Assembly: GCA_022605405.1 (NCBI GenBank)
Contig: JABYQQ010000006.1
Location: 496,001 to 560,000 of the forward strand
Direction of reading: 5' to 3'
Source: Earliella scabrosa
Taxonomy: Eukaryota; Basidiomycota; Agaricomycetes; Polyporales; Polyporaceae
DNA length: 64,000 bases
Positions 23,601 to 35,431 of this stretch are shown here, piece by piece. Position 1 is the stretch's first letter; each line of letters begins with the position of its first letter. The position numbers and the translations under genes were made by a program. The notes under the pieces were generated by a model. It had not been told where the DNA came from. It was given only the letters and a program-made list of their open reading frames with translations, and did not search any database.

Positions 23601-23919
23601 CGCTGCGCCCGTGCCTTCTCCCTTCCCCTTTCACTACTCCACCAACATTCTATCTCGCTTACGACTATAGGTCCCACCGCATCCTTTGTGGGTGCACGGG
23701 AACATTCATTATTCTCTGTCTCCATGGCTATGAGATCAGTATGTGGTCCGGCCGTCTCTTCTGGCGCGAATCTGTCAAGCGAACCACATTCACGCGCGCG
23801 CGATGGGTACTTGCTGACGGCCAACGACATATGCGGTAAGTTCTGATTGCTCTGGAGTTCCTCGGGTCCACATTGTTCGATTCTTACATTGCCCCTTTCC
23901 TACAGATGCTTCTCCCGCC

Positions 23920-25464
23920 TCATCCTGGGAAGGGAAACGCAGCAGGACTGCGGTACCCATTCTTCCCGACCGCACGGACTCCAAACACCACATTGTCCTT
24001 CGACAGCTTCACCGTCACCCTGTTCACCAGACCCACCGGAATGACGTTCGTCCAGAAAGGCGCGTCCGTCGGTCTCCACAGCACCTCGTACCCGGCGAGT
24101 CCTGCATCGTTAGGCAACGCCCACGACAAGGTGCTATTGTTCGTGAGCACCGACGTGTCGATGGTCACGTTCTTCGGCGTACCGGGGGCGTGCGCGAGCG
24201 ACCACATCGCGGCAGCGTTCACCTTGGCGACGCGCGCGGTGAAGTCGAAGTCGACGAACTCGATCAGGTCGCCGAACTGCTCGCCGGTCGCAGGGTCGAC
24301 GCGCACGTCCTGATGCTGATGCGCGAAGTTCTCGTGCGGCTCGGTGAAGCGCGCCGCTGGGAACCCGCGCTCGAGGAAGGGCTCGTGGTCCCCTCCGCGG
24401 CGGTATCGGTCGAGCCGATAGATGACGCGCACTGCGGGAATGGTCAGCACGGTGCTTTATGCAGGGGCGCGCGAAGCACACGTACCGTTCATTCCCGTCG
24501 CGTCGTTGCTGGCTACCTCGGTCACAAACCGGCCGAGCTCGCGCGCAGGACTGTCATTCTCTCCTCCAACGGACTCCCGGGTCGCGGTTCGCGATGCGCT
24601 CTCGGAGGTTGGCATGCCTTGCGCGAACAGCCGGATACTAAACGGGTCAACGGTCCCGTCGTCGGCCTTCGAGCTCCCGACGATGTCGTTCGTGAACATT
24701 CCCTGCACGTCCGCGCCCGCGTTCGCCAGAGTCTGGGCGAGAAAGTTTGACCCATACAGGTCTTGCTCCTCCCCCGCGACGGCCGCGAGGATGATGGTAG
24801 CCGGAGGCGAAGGCCTTTGGACCATGATTCGCAGAAGCTCGAGCACGACTGCCACGCCCGACGCGTCATCATCTGCGCCAGGAGCGTCGTCCGCGAAGTT
24901 CATTATGTCCGTCACCCGGGAATCGTAGTGCCCGGAAACGACATACATCCTGTTCGCATCCGACGAGCCATGGATGGTCGCGACGACGTCGCTGATATTC
25001 GTCGGCGTGGGGATCTCGCTCGCGCGCTGTTGGATGTAGCTCAGGACGGACACGGTCACGTTCGTCCCTCGAGCTGCGCCCGCCGCAATCGCTCGCATCT
25101 CCGCGGCGAGCCAGTCGCGCGCTGCGCCAATGCCACGCACGGGGTTCGTCTGGCTGGAGAGTGTGTGGCGAGTACCAAAGGAGACGAGTTTGGTGATAGT
25201 CGCGTTGATACGCTGGGGATCAATCTGCGACAGCATCTGTTGGAGCTCCGCGGTCGGCAGCTGTGGGACAAGGGCCGACCCAGGACCATCGGGCCATATG
25301 TCGGTAGGCCCGCATTGGCGCGTGAACCGGGGCTTTGCGTGCGATGTCTGGGAGGTTTGGGTGTTGTCGTGCCGCAACGCGGTCGCGTGAGGGAGGACGG
25401 ACAGTGTCACAAGGACGAGAAGGCCTTGCGCGATGCAGGAGAGGTGGAAAAACTGAGGGTGCAT
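23920..25464 (-). CDS. secreted M28 zinc metallopeptidase, copy 1
   Basis: Two exons, 24486-25464 and 23920-24431; 496 aa. A signal peptide ([16 protein letters not shown]) opens the protein. The M28 metal-binding set is complete: SGHYDSR (His), GADDDASG (bridging Asp), VAGEEQ (catalytic Glu and ligand), MFTNDIVG (Asp) and ENFAHQHQD (last His). The C-terminal 90 residues resemble a fibronectin-III-like beta domain ([19 protein letters not shown]). It is most like fungal extracellular aminopeptidases or carboxy-side exopeptidases of family M28; the exact specificity is not readable. Four N-glycosylation sequons are visible near the N-terminus and the catalytic domain. It is a tandem paralogue of the gene at 26311-27856, in the same orientation. 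Confidence 0.92.
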
Positions 25465-26310
25465 GATGAGAACGGGGTCTTGACCGACTGTCCTCTATAG
25501 CGCTGTACTATCGATCATATTTATATGCAGAAGTCTTGGAAAGTTAGCAATCCGGAGGCAACACGAGGAGAGTCTCGTCAGTCCGGCACTGTCTGGAATG
25601 ATTCGAAAGAATGAGAACCTTCTACATACCGTTGAATTGTCCCAAAGATACTCACATCGTTTGGACTGTACCTGCATACGGCATCGACATGGCTTCAAAC
25701 GGGGGTCATGGGACAGTTGAATGGTAGCCGGGTGTAGTCATGAACGTTCGTGCCCGATGTTTACTTCGTGGTGATCTGACCAGAAGTTGCGCTATGAATA
25801 ACGGTGGGATTCAGGCGGATTTAGAACGCGCAGAATTAGCCAGATGATATTTCAGGCTACACTCGTACTTACATAGTCCATGAGCCATTGAACCCATTGA
25901 CCGACACCAGAGTTTCGTGCCTGTCAGCGGGCTAATACGTTTATGGTGTACGTACCATGTGCTACGTGTCCATGGTTTCCTTTGTCCCTAAACGTCACGT
26001 CGAGCGGAGCCTGAGCAGTAGAGAGCTCTCCTATATGAGCCTATGTGGCGGTACCAATCATCAATGTGCAAGAGCCAAGATAAAATTTGCTCACCTCATG
26101 CACATGCGCGATGGAATCATGACTACATAGCGCGTTTTGCCCCATAGTGAATCAAGTTAGATGGATGTGCGAGCTCAACGTGGCGATCTAAGGGTAACGC
26201 GTCCGCGTCGAGACGGATGTACGAGACGGATGACATCTCTAGTCAATCGTTGTCTCTAGGACACTGTACAGCTTTTGTTTACTCTCGTACACAGGCGTGT
26301 ATGAGACGAC
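25465..26310. other. intergenic between the two M28 genes
   Basis: No gene recognised; it contains the promoter of copy 1 and the 3' flank of copy 2. No duplicated flank matching the other copy was noticed, so the duplication seems limited to the genes. Confidence 0.45.
25518..25525 (-). promoter_or_regulatory. TATA box of M28 copy 1
   Basis: Minus-strand TATAAATA, about 55-60 nt upstream of the start at 25464. Confidence 0.5.
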
Positions 26311-27856
26311 TCATGCCGGGAAGGGGAACGTAGCAGGACTGCGATACCCGTTCTTGCCCACCGCGCGCACCCCGAAGGCCACGTTGTCCTTCGACAAGTC
26401 CACCGTCACCTTGCTCACCAGGCCAACGGGGATTACATGCGTCCAGAAAGGTGCGTCAGTCGGCCTCCACAGCACCTCGTACCCTGCCAGACCCTTGTCG
26501 TTACCCAACGCCCATGAGAGCGTGCTGTTGTTGGTAAGCACCGATGCGTCGATGGTCACGTTCTTCGGGGTGCCAGGAGCCTGCGCGAGGGACCAAAGTC
26601 CCGCGCCGTTGACCTTCGCGACCCGTGCGATGAAGTCGAAGTCGACGAACTCGATGAGATCGCCGAACTGTTGGCCCGTGACTGGATCAACGCGGATATC
26701 CTGGTGCTGATGTGCGAAGTTCTCGCGCGGCTCCGTGAAGCGCACGGCAGGGAACCCGCGCTCGAGGAAGGGGCGGTGGTCTCCTCCACGAAGGTAACGG
26801 TCAAGCCGATACACCATACGCACTATCAATACATGATCAGCATTGCCTGTAAGATCGTGGCGCACCGAACGTACCATTCATGTCTGTCAGGTCGGGCGCT
26901 GCAACCTCGTGGACGAAGCGCCCTAGCTCGCGCGCAGGACTATCGTTCTCCCCCCCGATGGACACCCTCGTCGCCGTCTGATTGGCATTCTCGGACGAGG
27001 GGATGCCCTGCGCGAACATACGGATGCTAAAGGGCTCTCTGGTGCCGTCGTCCCCTGTAGAGCTCCCGACGATATCATTGTTGAGCATGCCTTGGACATC
27101 CGCGCCTGCCTCGAGCAGGGTCTGCGCGAGGAAGGTAGACCCGAGCAGACCTTGCTCCTCGCCAGCGACAGCGGCAAGCATGATTGTCGCCGCAGGAGGC
27201 GGCCGCTGGACCATGACGCGCAGGAGCTCAAGCACGACGGACACGCCGGACGCGTCGTCGTTTGCGCCGGGGGCATCGTCGACCGCGTTCATGACGTCGG
27301 ACACGCGCGAATCGTAGTGGCCCGAGATGACGTAGACCCTGTTCGGGTCAGACGCGCCATGGATTGTCGCGACGACGTCGCTGATGTTCGTGGGGGTCGG
27401 GACGCGGGTGACGGGCTGCTGAATGAAGCTGGGGACGGAGACAGTGACGTTCGTCCCGCGCGCCGCGCTCGCCGCGATTCTGCGCATCTCCGCCGCGAGC
27501 CAGTCGCGCGCCGCCCCAATGCCGCGCGTCGGGTCGGTCTGGGTCGAGAGCGTGTGTCGTGTGCCAAACGAGACGAGCTTGGTGATCGTCGCCTTTATGC
27601 GCTTCGGATCGATCTGCGCGAGCATGTGTCGGAGCTCCGCGGTGGGAGCCTGTGGAACGAGGGCTCGCCCAGGGCCTTTGGGCCAGATCTCGGTGACGCC
27701 ACATTGGCGGGCAAACAGCGAGTTTGCCTGGGAAGCCGGCGAAGTCGGAAGCTCACGGTGTTGGAGTGCGAGAGAGTTCGCGAGGGCGATTGAGAGTGCG
27801 ACGAGGACGAGAAGGGCTCGCGCGACGTGGGTGAGGTGGAGCGAGTGAGCGAACAT
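26311..27856 (-). CDS. secreted M28 zinc metallopeptidase, copy 2
   Basis: Two exons, 26875-27856 and 26311-26822; 497 aa. Intron position and phase equal those of copy 1, but the intron sequence differs. A signal peptide ([17 protein letters not shown]) is followed by a pro-like segment. Zinc ligands are intact: [15 protein letters not shown] (Ala-Asn replacing Ala-Asp before the Asp ligand), [14 protein letters not shown] and ENFAHQHQD. The same FN3-like tail closes the protein ([19 protein letters not shown]). Overall identity to copy 1 is high by eye in the catalytic core and lower in the first 60 residues. A secreted exopeptidase for external protein breakdown is the likely role. Confidence 0.92.
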
Positions 27857-27906
27857 CTTTAGGTCGGGGTTCCTACGCTGCCGCTTCTTGTGCTAAACCT
27901 TCGTCT

Positions 27907-27914
27907 CTTATAAA
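27907..27914 (-). promoter_or_regulatory. TATA box of M28 copy 2, overlapping a neighbouring stop codon
   Basis: Minus-strand TTTATAAG, about 50-55 nt upstream of the start at 27856. Its TAA is also the stop codon of the small upstream CDS ending at 27908. Confidence 0.45.
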
Positions 27915-28200
27915 TCTCTGGCACGGGTCACGTTAACCCATACGATCGCGCGACGGAACGTCGTCCACTGCTGATTGCCCCTTGCCGTAAGTTTTGGCAT
28001 CGCCTGGAGGTGAATGAGCATATGGTACTCGTAGATAGCGCGTAGAGTGATCCCAGAAATACTCACCTCCTCATCTTGTACCTGTGCGCGGGACGTACGG
28101 GCCTCCCATGTTTTGGTCATGGGACGCCGCATCGAGTACCCGTGAGCGAGGAAAAACTCGAGAGCGTCAGCTTCCTTCTGCCTGAGGGTCTGATCGGAAC
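27908..28200 (-). CDS. small unidentified CDS, 3' exons only
   Basis: Two exons fit well: about 28066-28200 and 27908-28003, with a 62-nt intron (GTGAGT...CTCCAG). The reading is LRQKEADALEFFLAHGYSMR, then TWEARTSRAQVQDEE joined to AMPKLTARGNQQWTTFRRAI, ending WVNVTRARDL. A helical, basic, soluble protein is suggested; no family is recognised. I cannot find a start codon: the frame closes near 28200 at a possible TATAG acceptor, so 5' exons probably lie between 28200 and 28500 (for instance an ATG near 28240 or 28350). The end abuts the promoter of M28 copy 2. It may be a truncated gene. Confidence 0.4.
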
Positions 28201-28550
28201 CTATAGGGGGTAGATAACGGGCTTTGAGAGGTGTACTCGGACATCCGTCCTATGTTCGGCTACAGATGTCTGAAGATGAGAAGTGCGACGGCGAGCCGAA
28301 CTGTCTCACTCGTCATTGTGCACCATTGCTTGCTGATGTTATCAATCGGAGCAAGGATCAGACATAGGTGTATCGAGAGGGCACGTACACGTGGTTCGGT
28401 CTGTCTATATACTTGGCATAGATAGCACGAATACATTAGATCGAGCATACCAGTCATCTTCACCAGGGCATAGAGCGGAAGCCGCCGCTACTTGCTATTG
28501 ACGCCCCGGTAGTGAGCTAGCACAACAATTAGACTAATAATCAACAACAA

Positions 28551-31500
28551 TCATCTGCTTCTACTCACCGCCGTATGTATCTGCTTATGTACCAGGCAGA
28601 GGTCTAGTATTGCAAAGTTGAGATGAGCTTTCGTGCAGGGGAAGAAAACAAACAGGAACACACAATCAAGATACGACATCGCAGCGTTGTTCTGGTCCTC
28701 CACGAGCATATCGCTGAACTCGATCTCAGTGCCGTCCATGTTTTGGCGAGCGATCATGAATTTCGGCGAGTATCCGCGTTGGGCGAACCGATGAGCCAGG
28801 ATATTCCGGACCTGGGTAGCTAATCGCGTGTGCAGATGAGGTAGATATAGCTGCAGGGCCATATGAGTTGGGGGCAAGACACGGAAAGCTGAGTTGGAGA
28901 CATACCGTCCGGTGATCCACTTGCATTATGTCGTCGACATCGAGCAGATCTTTCAGCAGCTGGGGCGAGGCACTAGCTCCAATCCACAGGATCATTGTGT
29001 CCTCGTTGTCTGTGGATGTCCGTGAGCATACTACATCACGATACGACCTCCGGGCCCAACTCACCGATAAGGTAGACACCATGCGACTCCATGAAAAGAT
29101 GGCTATCGCGCATGAGCGAAGGCATATCAACACGACCATTGGCATCCGGTAGAGCGATGGTGTCGTTGAGGTCGTGCAGCGCGAGCATACGCGGATACAG
29201 ATGATGCATGATACTGCGCGCGCTCATGCCAAGGATTCTATATGTGTAGAAGTTGCGGACGTCCGCCGTCACGTTTCGAGCTGTCCCAAGCATCAGCGCT
29301 ATACAGCTGTCATGGGGTAGAGGCGCATACCCTTCAACGGTTTCGTCTTCATCATAGCCAGGACATATACCGGAAGCGTTCTGAACGACTCTGGCAGGAT
29401 GAGCTGAAAAGTAGGGCTGTTCAGTGCAATGTAATATGGGTTGTATGTCTCACGTACCTGCGTGGGGGCGGCCGCGGCGGCGCAGAACTTCCTGTACGCG
29501 TACAGGATGAGAGAACACCTCTCGGTCAAGGACTCTTGTATCTGGGCGATCCTCTGCGATGGCAACTTTGACACGGCTACCGGGACCGTCAGTTCCTGTT
29601 CTGCAGTGTATAGACGACCTCTCACCTTCCCGCAACATATGAGAAACGGTGGCGTCCATCTCGGCGTATTGGAAGACGTTTCCGGCAAGCGTGACGACTC
29701 TGAGCGCAACGTTGTGCACTCGCACACGCCGCTGACCCGTGGACGTGGTGTAGAGGATGGCAGACTGAATGTATGCATAGTACCTGTCGTCTAGCGTTCG
29801 TGCATGCTCTAGCGCTATTGAAATCGCCTTGTCTGCGTCCATCGTGCCGAACTCCATATCGCCTGCGGGGCTCTCGTAGAAGTTGCCACACTGGTTCGCG
29901 ATCCGTAGACCTGTCTGATATATGAACACGTCACTCTTGGGAACGCACGGGGATACTCACCGACGGAGCATCGCACTCGCATTGAACAGGCGTACACCGT
30001 CGTGCGTGATAGTAACCGCCGGAGGTGGGAGCCCATCACCAGACCATCTCGTGCTAGGTCGAACTTCGGGTAGAAGTACAGCTCGCCTCCACTGAGAGAG
30101 GATGCCAGACCTGGAGGTGGATGTTGAACGTGGTACCCTTGCGCCACCCGAGGATTCACTTACCGATTGACGCAACGTCGATTGGTCTACCCATCCCGAG
30201 GAACATACTGATGCCAATGCCCTCCGAGGCGCACTGCTCGCCTAAGTCTTTCCAAGTGGGATCGCGCGACTCGTACAATGTCCGCTCCTTGTCGGTGCCA
30301 TAGACTGTCGACTCGTCGACGAAAGCTGGGAGGGCGCCGACACCTATTGTAGGGATCACGGCTGAGAAGACGACTACCTGTCCACCCCTGCCTGCCTTAT
30401 GGATCGTTAGCCGGATCGATACGCTGGGACTAGAGCACTCACCAAAGCAGCTAGACTTGCAGCTAGCGCCGACCCCAAGGCAGCCTCTAACTGGAACGTC
30501 TGCTCATGTCGTTTTGGTAATGCCGTGAGCAAATGTGTAATTGCATCTCTGAAGCCCAAGATGAGTCAAAGTGCTACCGGAGCGTGGAAGGAGCACAACG
30601 CACCTTGAATCTGCCGGATTAACGAAGAGCCCTTCGGTGGACGGCAGGAAGACGTCATCGATGTCTGACACGACGAGCATGGGAGGGTGTCCGACTACTT
30701 CTGACTGACAGGAGAGGCGTCATCCGACCATTCGAAAGGACACAGATACGTAGACATGAGCGTACAGATAGGTTGTAGAAATGCAGTGTCCGATCGAATG
30801 TCAGGATAGCGATGCGATTTGACTGTGGGAAGCAGGGAGGAATGCTGTCATCGTGTCCATAGAGCGAGTCAAGGAGCACGCTGCAGGCTGTCTGGAGGAA
30901 GCCCGAACGGACAGCTTCTTGCGACACGTCAAGGACGAAGAGGTAATCCATGGGTTGAGGTTTCCGTCTGCCTGTCGACGGCTCCGGAAGCATGGAGTTG
31001 TAGAGCGGTCGAATGGCAGGAGGTGGATGCGGCGCCCAGTACTCTTCCGGAACGATGAAATCCACAGTGCCCTTGTTGAGCTCTGGACGTTGCAAATGGT
31101 CCAATCTCAGGAAGTTCGCGTCCAGATTGCAATAGTACTCTGACGCGACTACACGCGCAGTCAGGAGAAGTCTTGCCCACAACAGCCAAAAAGTAGAACA
31201 CACCTTCTGTTTCGTGGCTGCACAAGTTACACTTCCACCGCGCCCCACCCGCGACCCACGCACACCACGGATTGATGTATCCCCTACACCGCGCGCATCG
31301 TGCCGGCCCCACCTCTCCTGTCTCTACAAGCGGTACCGGCTCCTCTCTTGGATCTTGGTCTGCGAAAGGCTGGATGACGGCCGCAACAGGAACTTCGCAC
31401 TCAGATGCAAGGCGCGACGAGCATGGCAGATTCCAGGTCGACATCCGGACGTACCGAGGCGAAGAATTACCTACAGGGGTGGATGTTGCAGGGGTGTGCG

Positions 31501-31741
31501 ACATCAGTGTGTATTTGTGCGCACCTTGGTCAACTGCGACGAAGTCCGTCGTCGACAATGGCGGGTGCTTGCCCGGCAAGGTCATGTAAGGCTCGTCCAG
31601 CCATTTCTCCCTGTCGAATTCGATGGTGTCTATGGGCGAAGGGATTTGGGCGGGGTCGATGGCAGCACGCAGACCTTTGTACGGCGTGCCAGCGCTATGT
31701 GGAGGCTGCGGGATATGAGAGCTAGTGCCGTGCGCGTACAT
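28551..31741 (-). CDS. SFB3: COPII coat cargo adaptor, Sec24C/D (Sfb3/Lst1) type
   Basis: Fourteen exons, about 830 aa, with every junction in frame: 31525-31741, 31204-31470, 30766-31148, 30604-30704, 30443-30548, 30164-30395, 29961-30110, 29626-29910, 29458-29576, 29331-29403, 29065-29280, 28906-29009, 28664-28850, 28551-28603. In order it has [12 protein letters not shown] (Sec24C/D entry motif), [14 protein letters not shown], a CxxC...CxxC zinc finger ([12 protein letters not shown]...CNLC), the trunk domain ([17 protein letters not shown]), beta-sandwich and helical parts ([38 protein letters not shown]), and a gelsolin-like end (GVYLID...[27 protein letters not shown]). Sec24 proteins pair with Sec23 on the ER and bind cargo sorting signals. 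Divergently transcribed from the methyltransferase gene. The N-terminal Pro/Gln-rich extension of the family is nearly absent, so an upstream exon is possible. Confidence 0.93.
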
Positions 31742-32018
31742 GAAGCATAAGAGAGGTAGCTATCCAAGATCAGAGCAGAACGAAGCAAGCGGCGTCAAAG
31801 GGGTAGAGCTCGCTGTGGCTGACGACGAGGGCGACATGTCCGGGCACGGCTGCGCAGCCAGATTGGGTCATTTGTTTGGCAACAGCTTTGGAACCAAACA
31901 AATCCTATGCTGCTCCCAATAAGTAACAATAAGGAAGGCGTGCTGGGTTCGATTTTCCTGCGATCACCACAGTTTGCGCTCCGTCCTATTCCGCCACGCT
32001 CTGTTCTTCCCTTCCCTC
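31742..32018. promoter_or_regulatory. bidirectional promoter region
   Basis: A 277-bp spacer lies between the divergent start codons of the Sec24-type gene and the methyltransferase gene. No clear TATA box is seen. It must carry both promoters or 5' UTRs. Confidence 0.5.
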
Positions 32019-33029
32019 ATGAGTAGCGAGGATGACTTTCTGAGCGACGCTGGGGCGCTCTTTGGCGACTCTTCTCCAGATGATGGCACTATACGATATG
32101 GACCGCTTGTGTTGACCGTCGCACCCAAGGTCAGCTGTGAATGAGCCTCTTGTATGTCGGTGATCAGCAGCTGAACCATTGGCTAGGAAGGCAAGGTATG
32201 TACGACGATGGCTCTTTCTTCTCGTCGCTGATCGGACACGATTGGAGGCAAATACTCTCCTAGCTGATCACCTCTTTTCTCCGTCGTTGCTCCTAGCAGA
32301 GCTAATCGAGAGAGGGATCATCGACTTGGCAACAAAGACAGGTATATATGTTGACTTCTACGGCTCTACAGCTCCTGTGTCTGATTGTCAGATCGCAGTT
32401 GTGGAGCTTGGGGCTGGTTGCGCACTTCCTTCTCTGCTTTCAGCCACAGTTCGCACCCCTCCATCCGTCGTCGTCATCACCGACTATCCCGATGAAGTGA
32501 TCATGCGTAACCTGGTAGCAAATTTCAACCGAAATAAACCGCACTATCAACATGGCTGTTCAGTGCATTCGACAGGCTACGAATGGGGCCAAGACACTCG
32601 TCCTCTCTTGTGAGGTCCAATCGCCAGTCACCCGCCGTTGACAGCATCTCATTTCTTTACAGAGATTTATTGAAACAAAGTGATGCATGCGCAATACGCG
32701 AGGCATTCGATGTCGTCATCATGTCCGATCTGCTGCATTTCGACCGATCACACGACGTCCTCATTCGCTCCCTAACGTCACTCCTCCAAAAGGACCCAAC
32801 CTCCAGAGCGTACGTTGCCGCGGGAAAATATACGCAGGCGCACGTATGTGATCACTTCGTTGAAGAGGCAAGACGAGCGGGAATCGAGCTGGAGGAAGGC
32901 GAAGTTGAGGGGGATTGGCGTGGTACTCTCGAAGTCTCTGGCGGCGGGCTCGACAGGGAGCAGCTTGGTGTGCGGAAAGATATGTGTAGATGGTGGGTTG
33001 GACGGCGGATCGACAGTAAACTTGAGTAA
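32019..33029 (+). CDS. EFM7: EFM7/Nnt1-type protein methyltransferase (methyltransferase family 16)
   Basis: Five exons: 32019-32129, 32187-32195 (9-nt micro-exon coding Glu-Gly-Lys), 32248-32341, 32399-32609 and 32663-33029; 263 aa. The micro-exon restores PKEGKANTLLADHLFSPS, the conserved entry of this family. The SAM-binding motif is VVELGAGCALPSLL, followed by the acidic motif VVVITDYPDEV, GYEWGQD and VIMSDLLHFDRSHD (motif IV). The end is CRWWVGR. In yeast, Efm7 (formerly Nnt1) trimethylates the N-terminus and dimethylates Lys3 of elongation factor 1A. Orthology is inferred from the motifs; a related family-16 enzyme is the alternative. Confidence 0.87.
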
Positions 33030-33862
33030 TCATAGTAACAAGTGAGTCGAAGTAACATCGTTCCCACCTTCGCTGACTGACAGCCCTACGAGTCACACAG
33101 CACCGGAGTTCATCCCGATGTTATGCTGATCCAGCTGTATGACTAGTGGACGTCGAACTGCCTATTGGACAAGACTACTTGAGATCAAGGCGTCCTCTTG
33201 AACCACGGTAGGCTCCTACCAGGTGTTGCCTGCACAAGACATGGCCCATGCCGCCGGGCCATGCGCATCCTGAGAGTTTACGTAGACGGTCACCTAGCGC
33301 TAGCGTACACTCCGATAGGTCTCGGAGACATGCCGACATGAACCATGCCAAACATGGAGGGCGGGGTGTGACGGGCGCGACACCTGCAAGCTGCGCACGC
33401 CCGAAGTGGCTGTGTGCGAGGTACGTTGTTCTTGTTTCCCTTCAATTGTATGAGCAGCTAAGCACCTTTCGAAGTGACCTCCAATCAACACCGCCAACAT
33501 GTTACTTGAGGGCAGAGGGCGATACATGTGGCACCATTTCTGTCCTGAACAAGTGACTTATATGGCCACTCACACGTCGCCTCCTGTCTAGGATGACGTG
33601 ATGAATACAACGTTTTTTGCAGAGCATTCTGTACGGACTGTCATTGGTGCGTAGTCGGCGAAGGATAGATGATCTGTCATGCATGCTCTGCTCACACGAA
33701 AGAGACTCGACTCACCGCATTTTACTCAGCTATATACACTTCTCGTTGTTGAATCGTGGCATGTTGTACATTCCTCCTTGGACATCCTCGCAAGTGCAGC
33801 TTTCTCTTACTTCCGCGTTACATATCCAGCAGGTACCTCGTGCGCCCACAGTCAAAACCAAC
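33030..33862. other. intergenic with candidate TATA box
   Basis: No gene recognised. CTATATAC at 33731-33738, about 130 nt upstream of the ATG at 33863, is a candidate TATA element for the 7-TM gene. Confidence 0.45.
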
Positions 33863-35308
33863 ATGATAGACATCCTCGTCCCAAACGCGCACTTGATCGG
33901 CTTGTGGTTGCAGATCTTCGCCACTGGTATGTCCTAGACGCGCGGAAGCCATAATACAAGTGGATAGCTTGCTCACTCGATTCCTCTCATTTATACAGGT
34001 GCATATTGTGTATACTTCATTCAGTGTGTGCGCATCGTACGCCAGAGGGCCTGCGAAGGCATCTCGCATTGGATACCTCTCACATGCATTGTGATGTTTC
34101 TGATTGTCGTTGTGGTGAGTGACCCTGGTCATCTGACGGGGGGACGCTTGTAAGGCTAAGCTGCGCGGGTCCCTGCGGTTTCATTGTCCACAGGATCTTG
34201 CCGTGGAGATGGAACGAGTATATATCTCATTCCGTGTGTCAGGGGAAACAGGCGCGACCCCGGGCGACCCAGCAAAGTTCTGGGCGAATCCAACCACGAC
34301 GGGGTCCATGATCAAGAACACGATCACTATACTTCTTGCCATCATTTCCGACTTCATCATCGTCAGTCTCATTCACTTCCTGTTTCCGCGGGCTTGTCTG
34401 TACCAATTGACGGGCATAGGTCTGGCGGACGTACGTTATATGGCAACGAAATATCCTCGTCATCCTCGGACCTGTTGTGCTTTTGTTGGCTGACATTGGT
34501 GAGTCTCACCAATACGAGAAAGTCCAGTGGCTGACACAGTCACACTGTAGCTGTCGGTATTCTCGCATCTTGGACGCTCGCTCAGACATCGACGAGGGAT
34601 GTCGACACCATCATAATCTCAGAAGCAAGTATGCGCTTCCGGGACTTCTTCATCGTCACATTCTGCATCAACGTCCTGTGCGCAGGTACGTCGTTTCGCG
34701 TGCTACACGACCCGAGCGGTATCATTCACATGTGACCCCACTCTCAGGCCTTATTTGCTGGAAGATCCGCGCAACCATGTCGAGTCTTGTGGGACCCGGA
34801 TCCACCGTTGGAATTCTGTTACACCGTCTCTTCGAGGTCGCTGTTCAAACTGGTGTGTATCTATGGTTTGTATTCCATGCTCTCGGCCTGACTTCGACTG
34901 CTCGTCTTGGGAAGCTGCATTCTATTGTGCACACCTCCTAGCGATCATAGTTACTGACAGCGCAGGGACGAACCTCTTCGATTGTGTACGTCTTATGCTC
35001 TCTCCAATACTCATTTGCACCGATTTCATCTTTTGTGTCAGCTCCCGCCAGTCACGGCGCTGGTATTCTCAATGCTCATCGTCCGAACCAGGGTGGAGAC
35101 ATACCCAGAGCCTACGAAAGCAATGCTCACTACGATGTTCACGTTGTCAACAGGTGGCCGAGACACTACATTGTCTTCTACTCCGACTATGGAGAGTCAG
35201 ATTGACCTAGAACGCGCGGTCGAAACCGATGCAGACTTCACGATACCTCGGCCGATTCAAAGGCCCTGCATGCCAGTACCTTCTCCACTTCCTGTACCCA
35301 GAAATTAG
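33863..35308 (+). CDS. seven-transmembrane basidiomycete membrane protein, function unknown
   Basis: Eight exons: 33863-33926, 33999-34114, 34194-34361, 34420-34498, 34551-34685, 34748-34852, 34915-34985 and 35042-35308; 334 aa in one frame. Seven hydrophobic segments can be read, for example HLIGLWLQIFATGAYCVYF, LTCIVMFLIVVVDLAV, ITILLAIISDFIIVWRTYVI, LVILGPVVLLLADIAVGILA, DFFIVTFCINVLCAGLIC, AAFYCAHLLAIIVTDSA and PVTALVFSMLIVR. The RTYVIW motif after the third segment is common in a large, uncharacterised family of Agaricomycete membrane proteins. A 60-residue polar tail with Pro-rich end follows. Receptor-like topology is suggested, but no ligand or G-protein coupling can be inferred. Confidence 0.85.
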
Positions 35309-35431
35309 TTTGACAACTCTGATTTTGTACTACGATAGTTCCAAATGTATATCACCTGTACAAGAGTAGACACTTTGTATGGAGGTTCGTCGATTCTTTG
35401 TCAGAGGGCAACACCATTTGGACCTTGGTGA

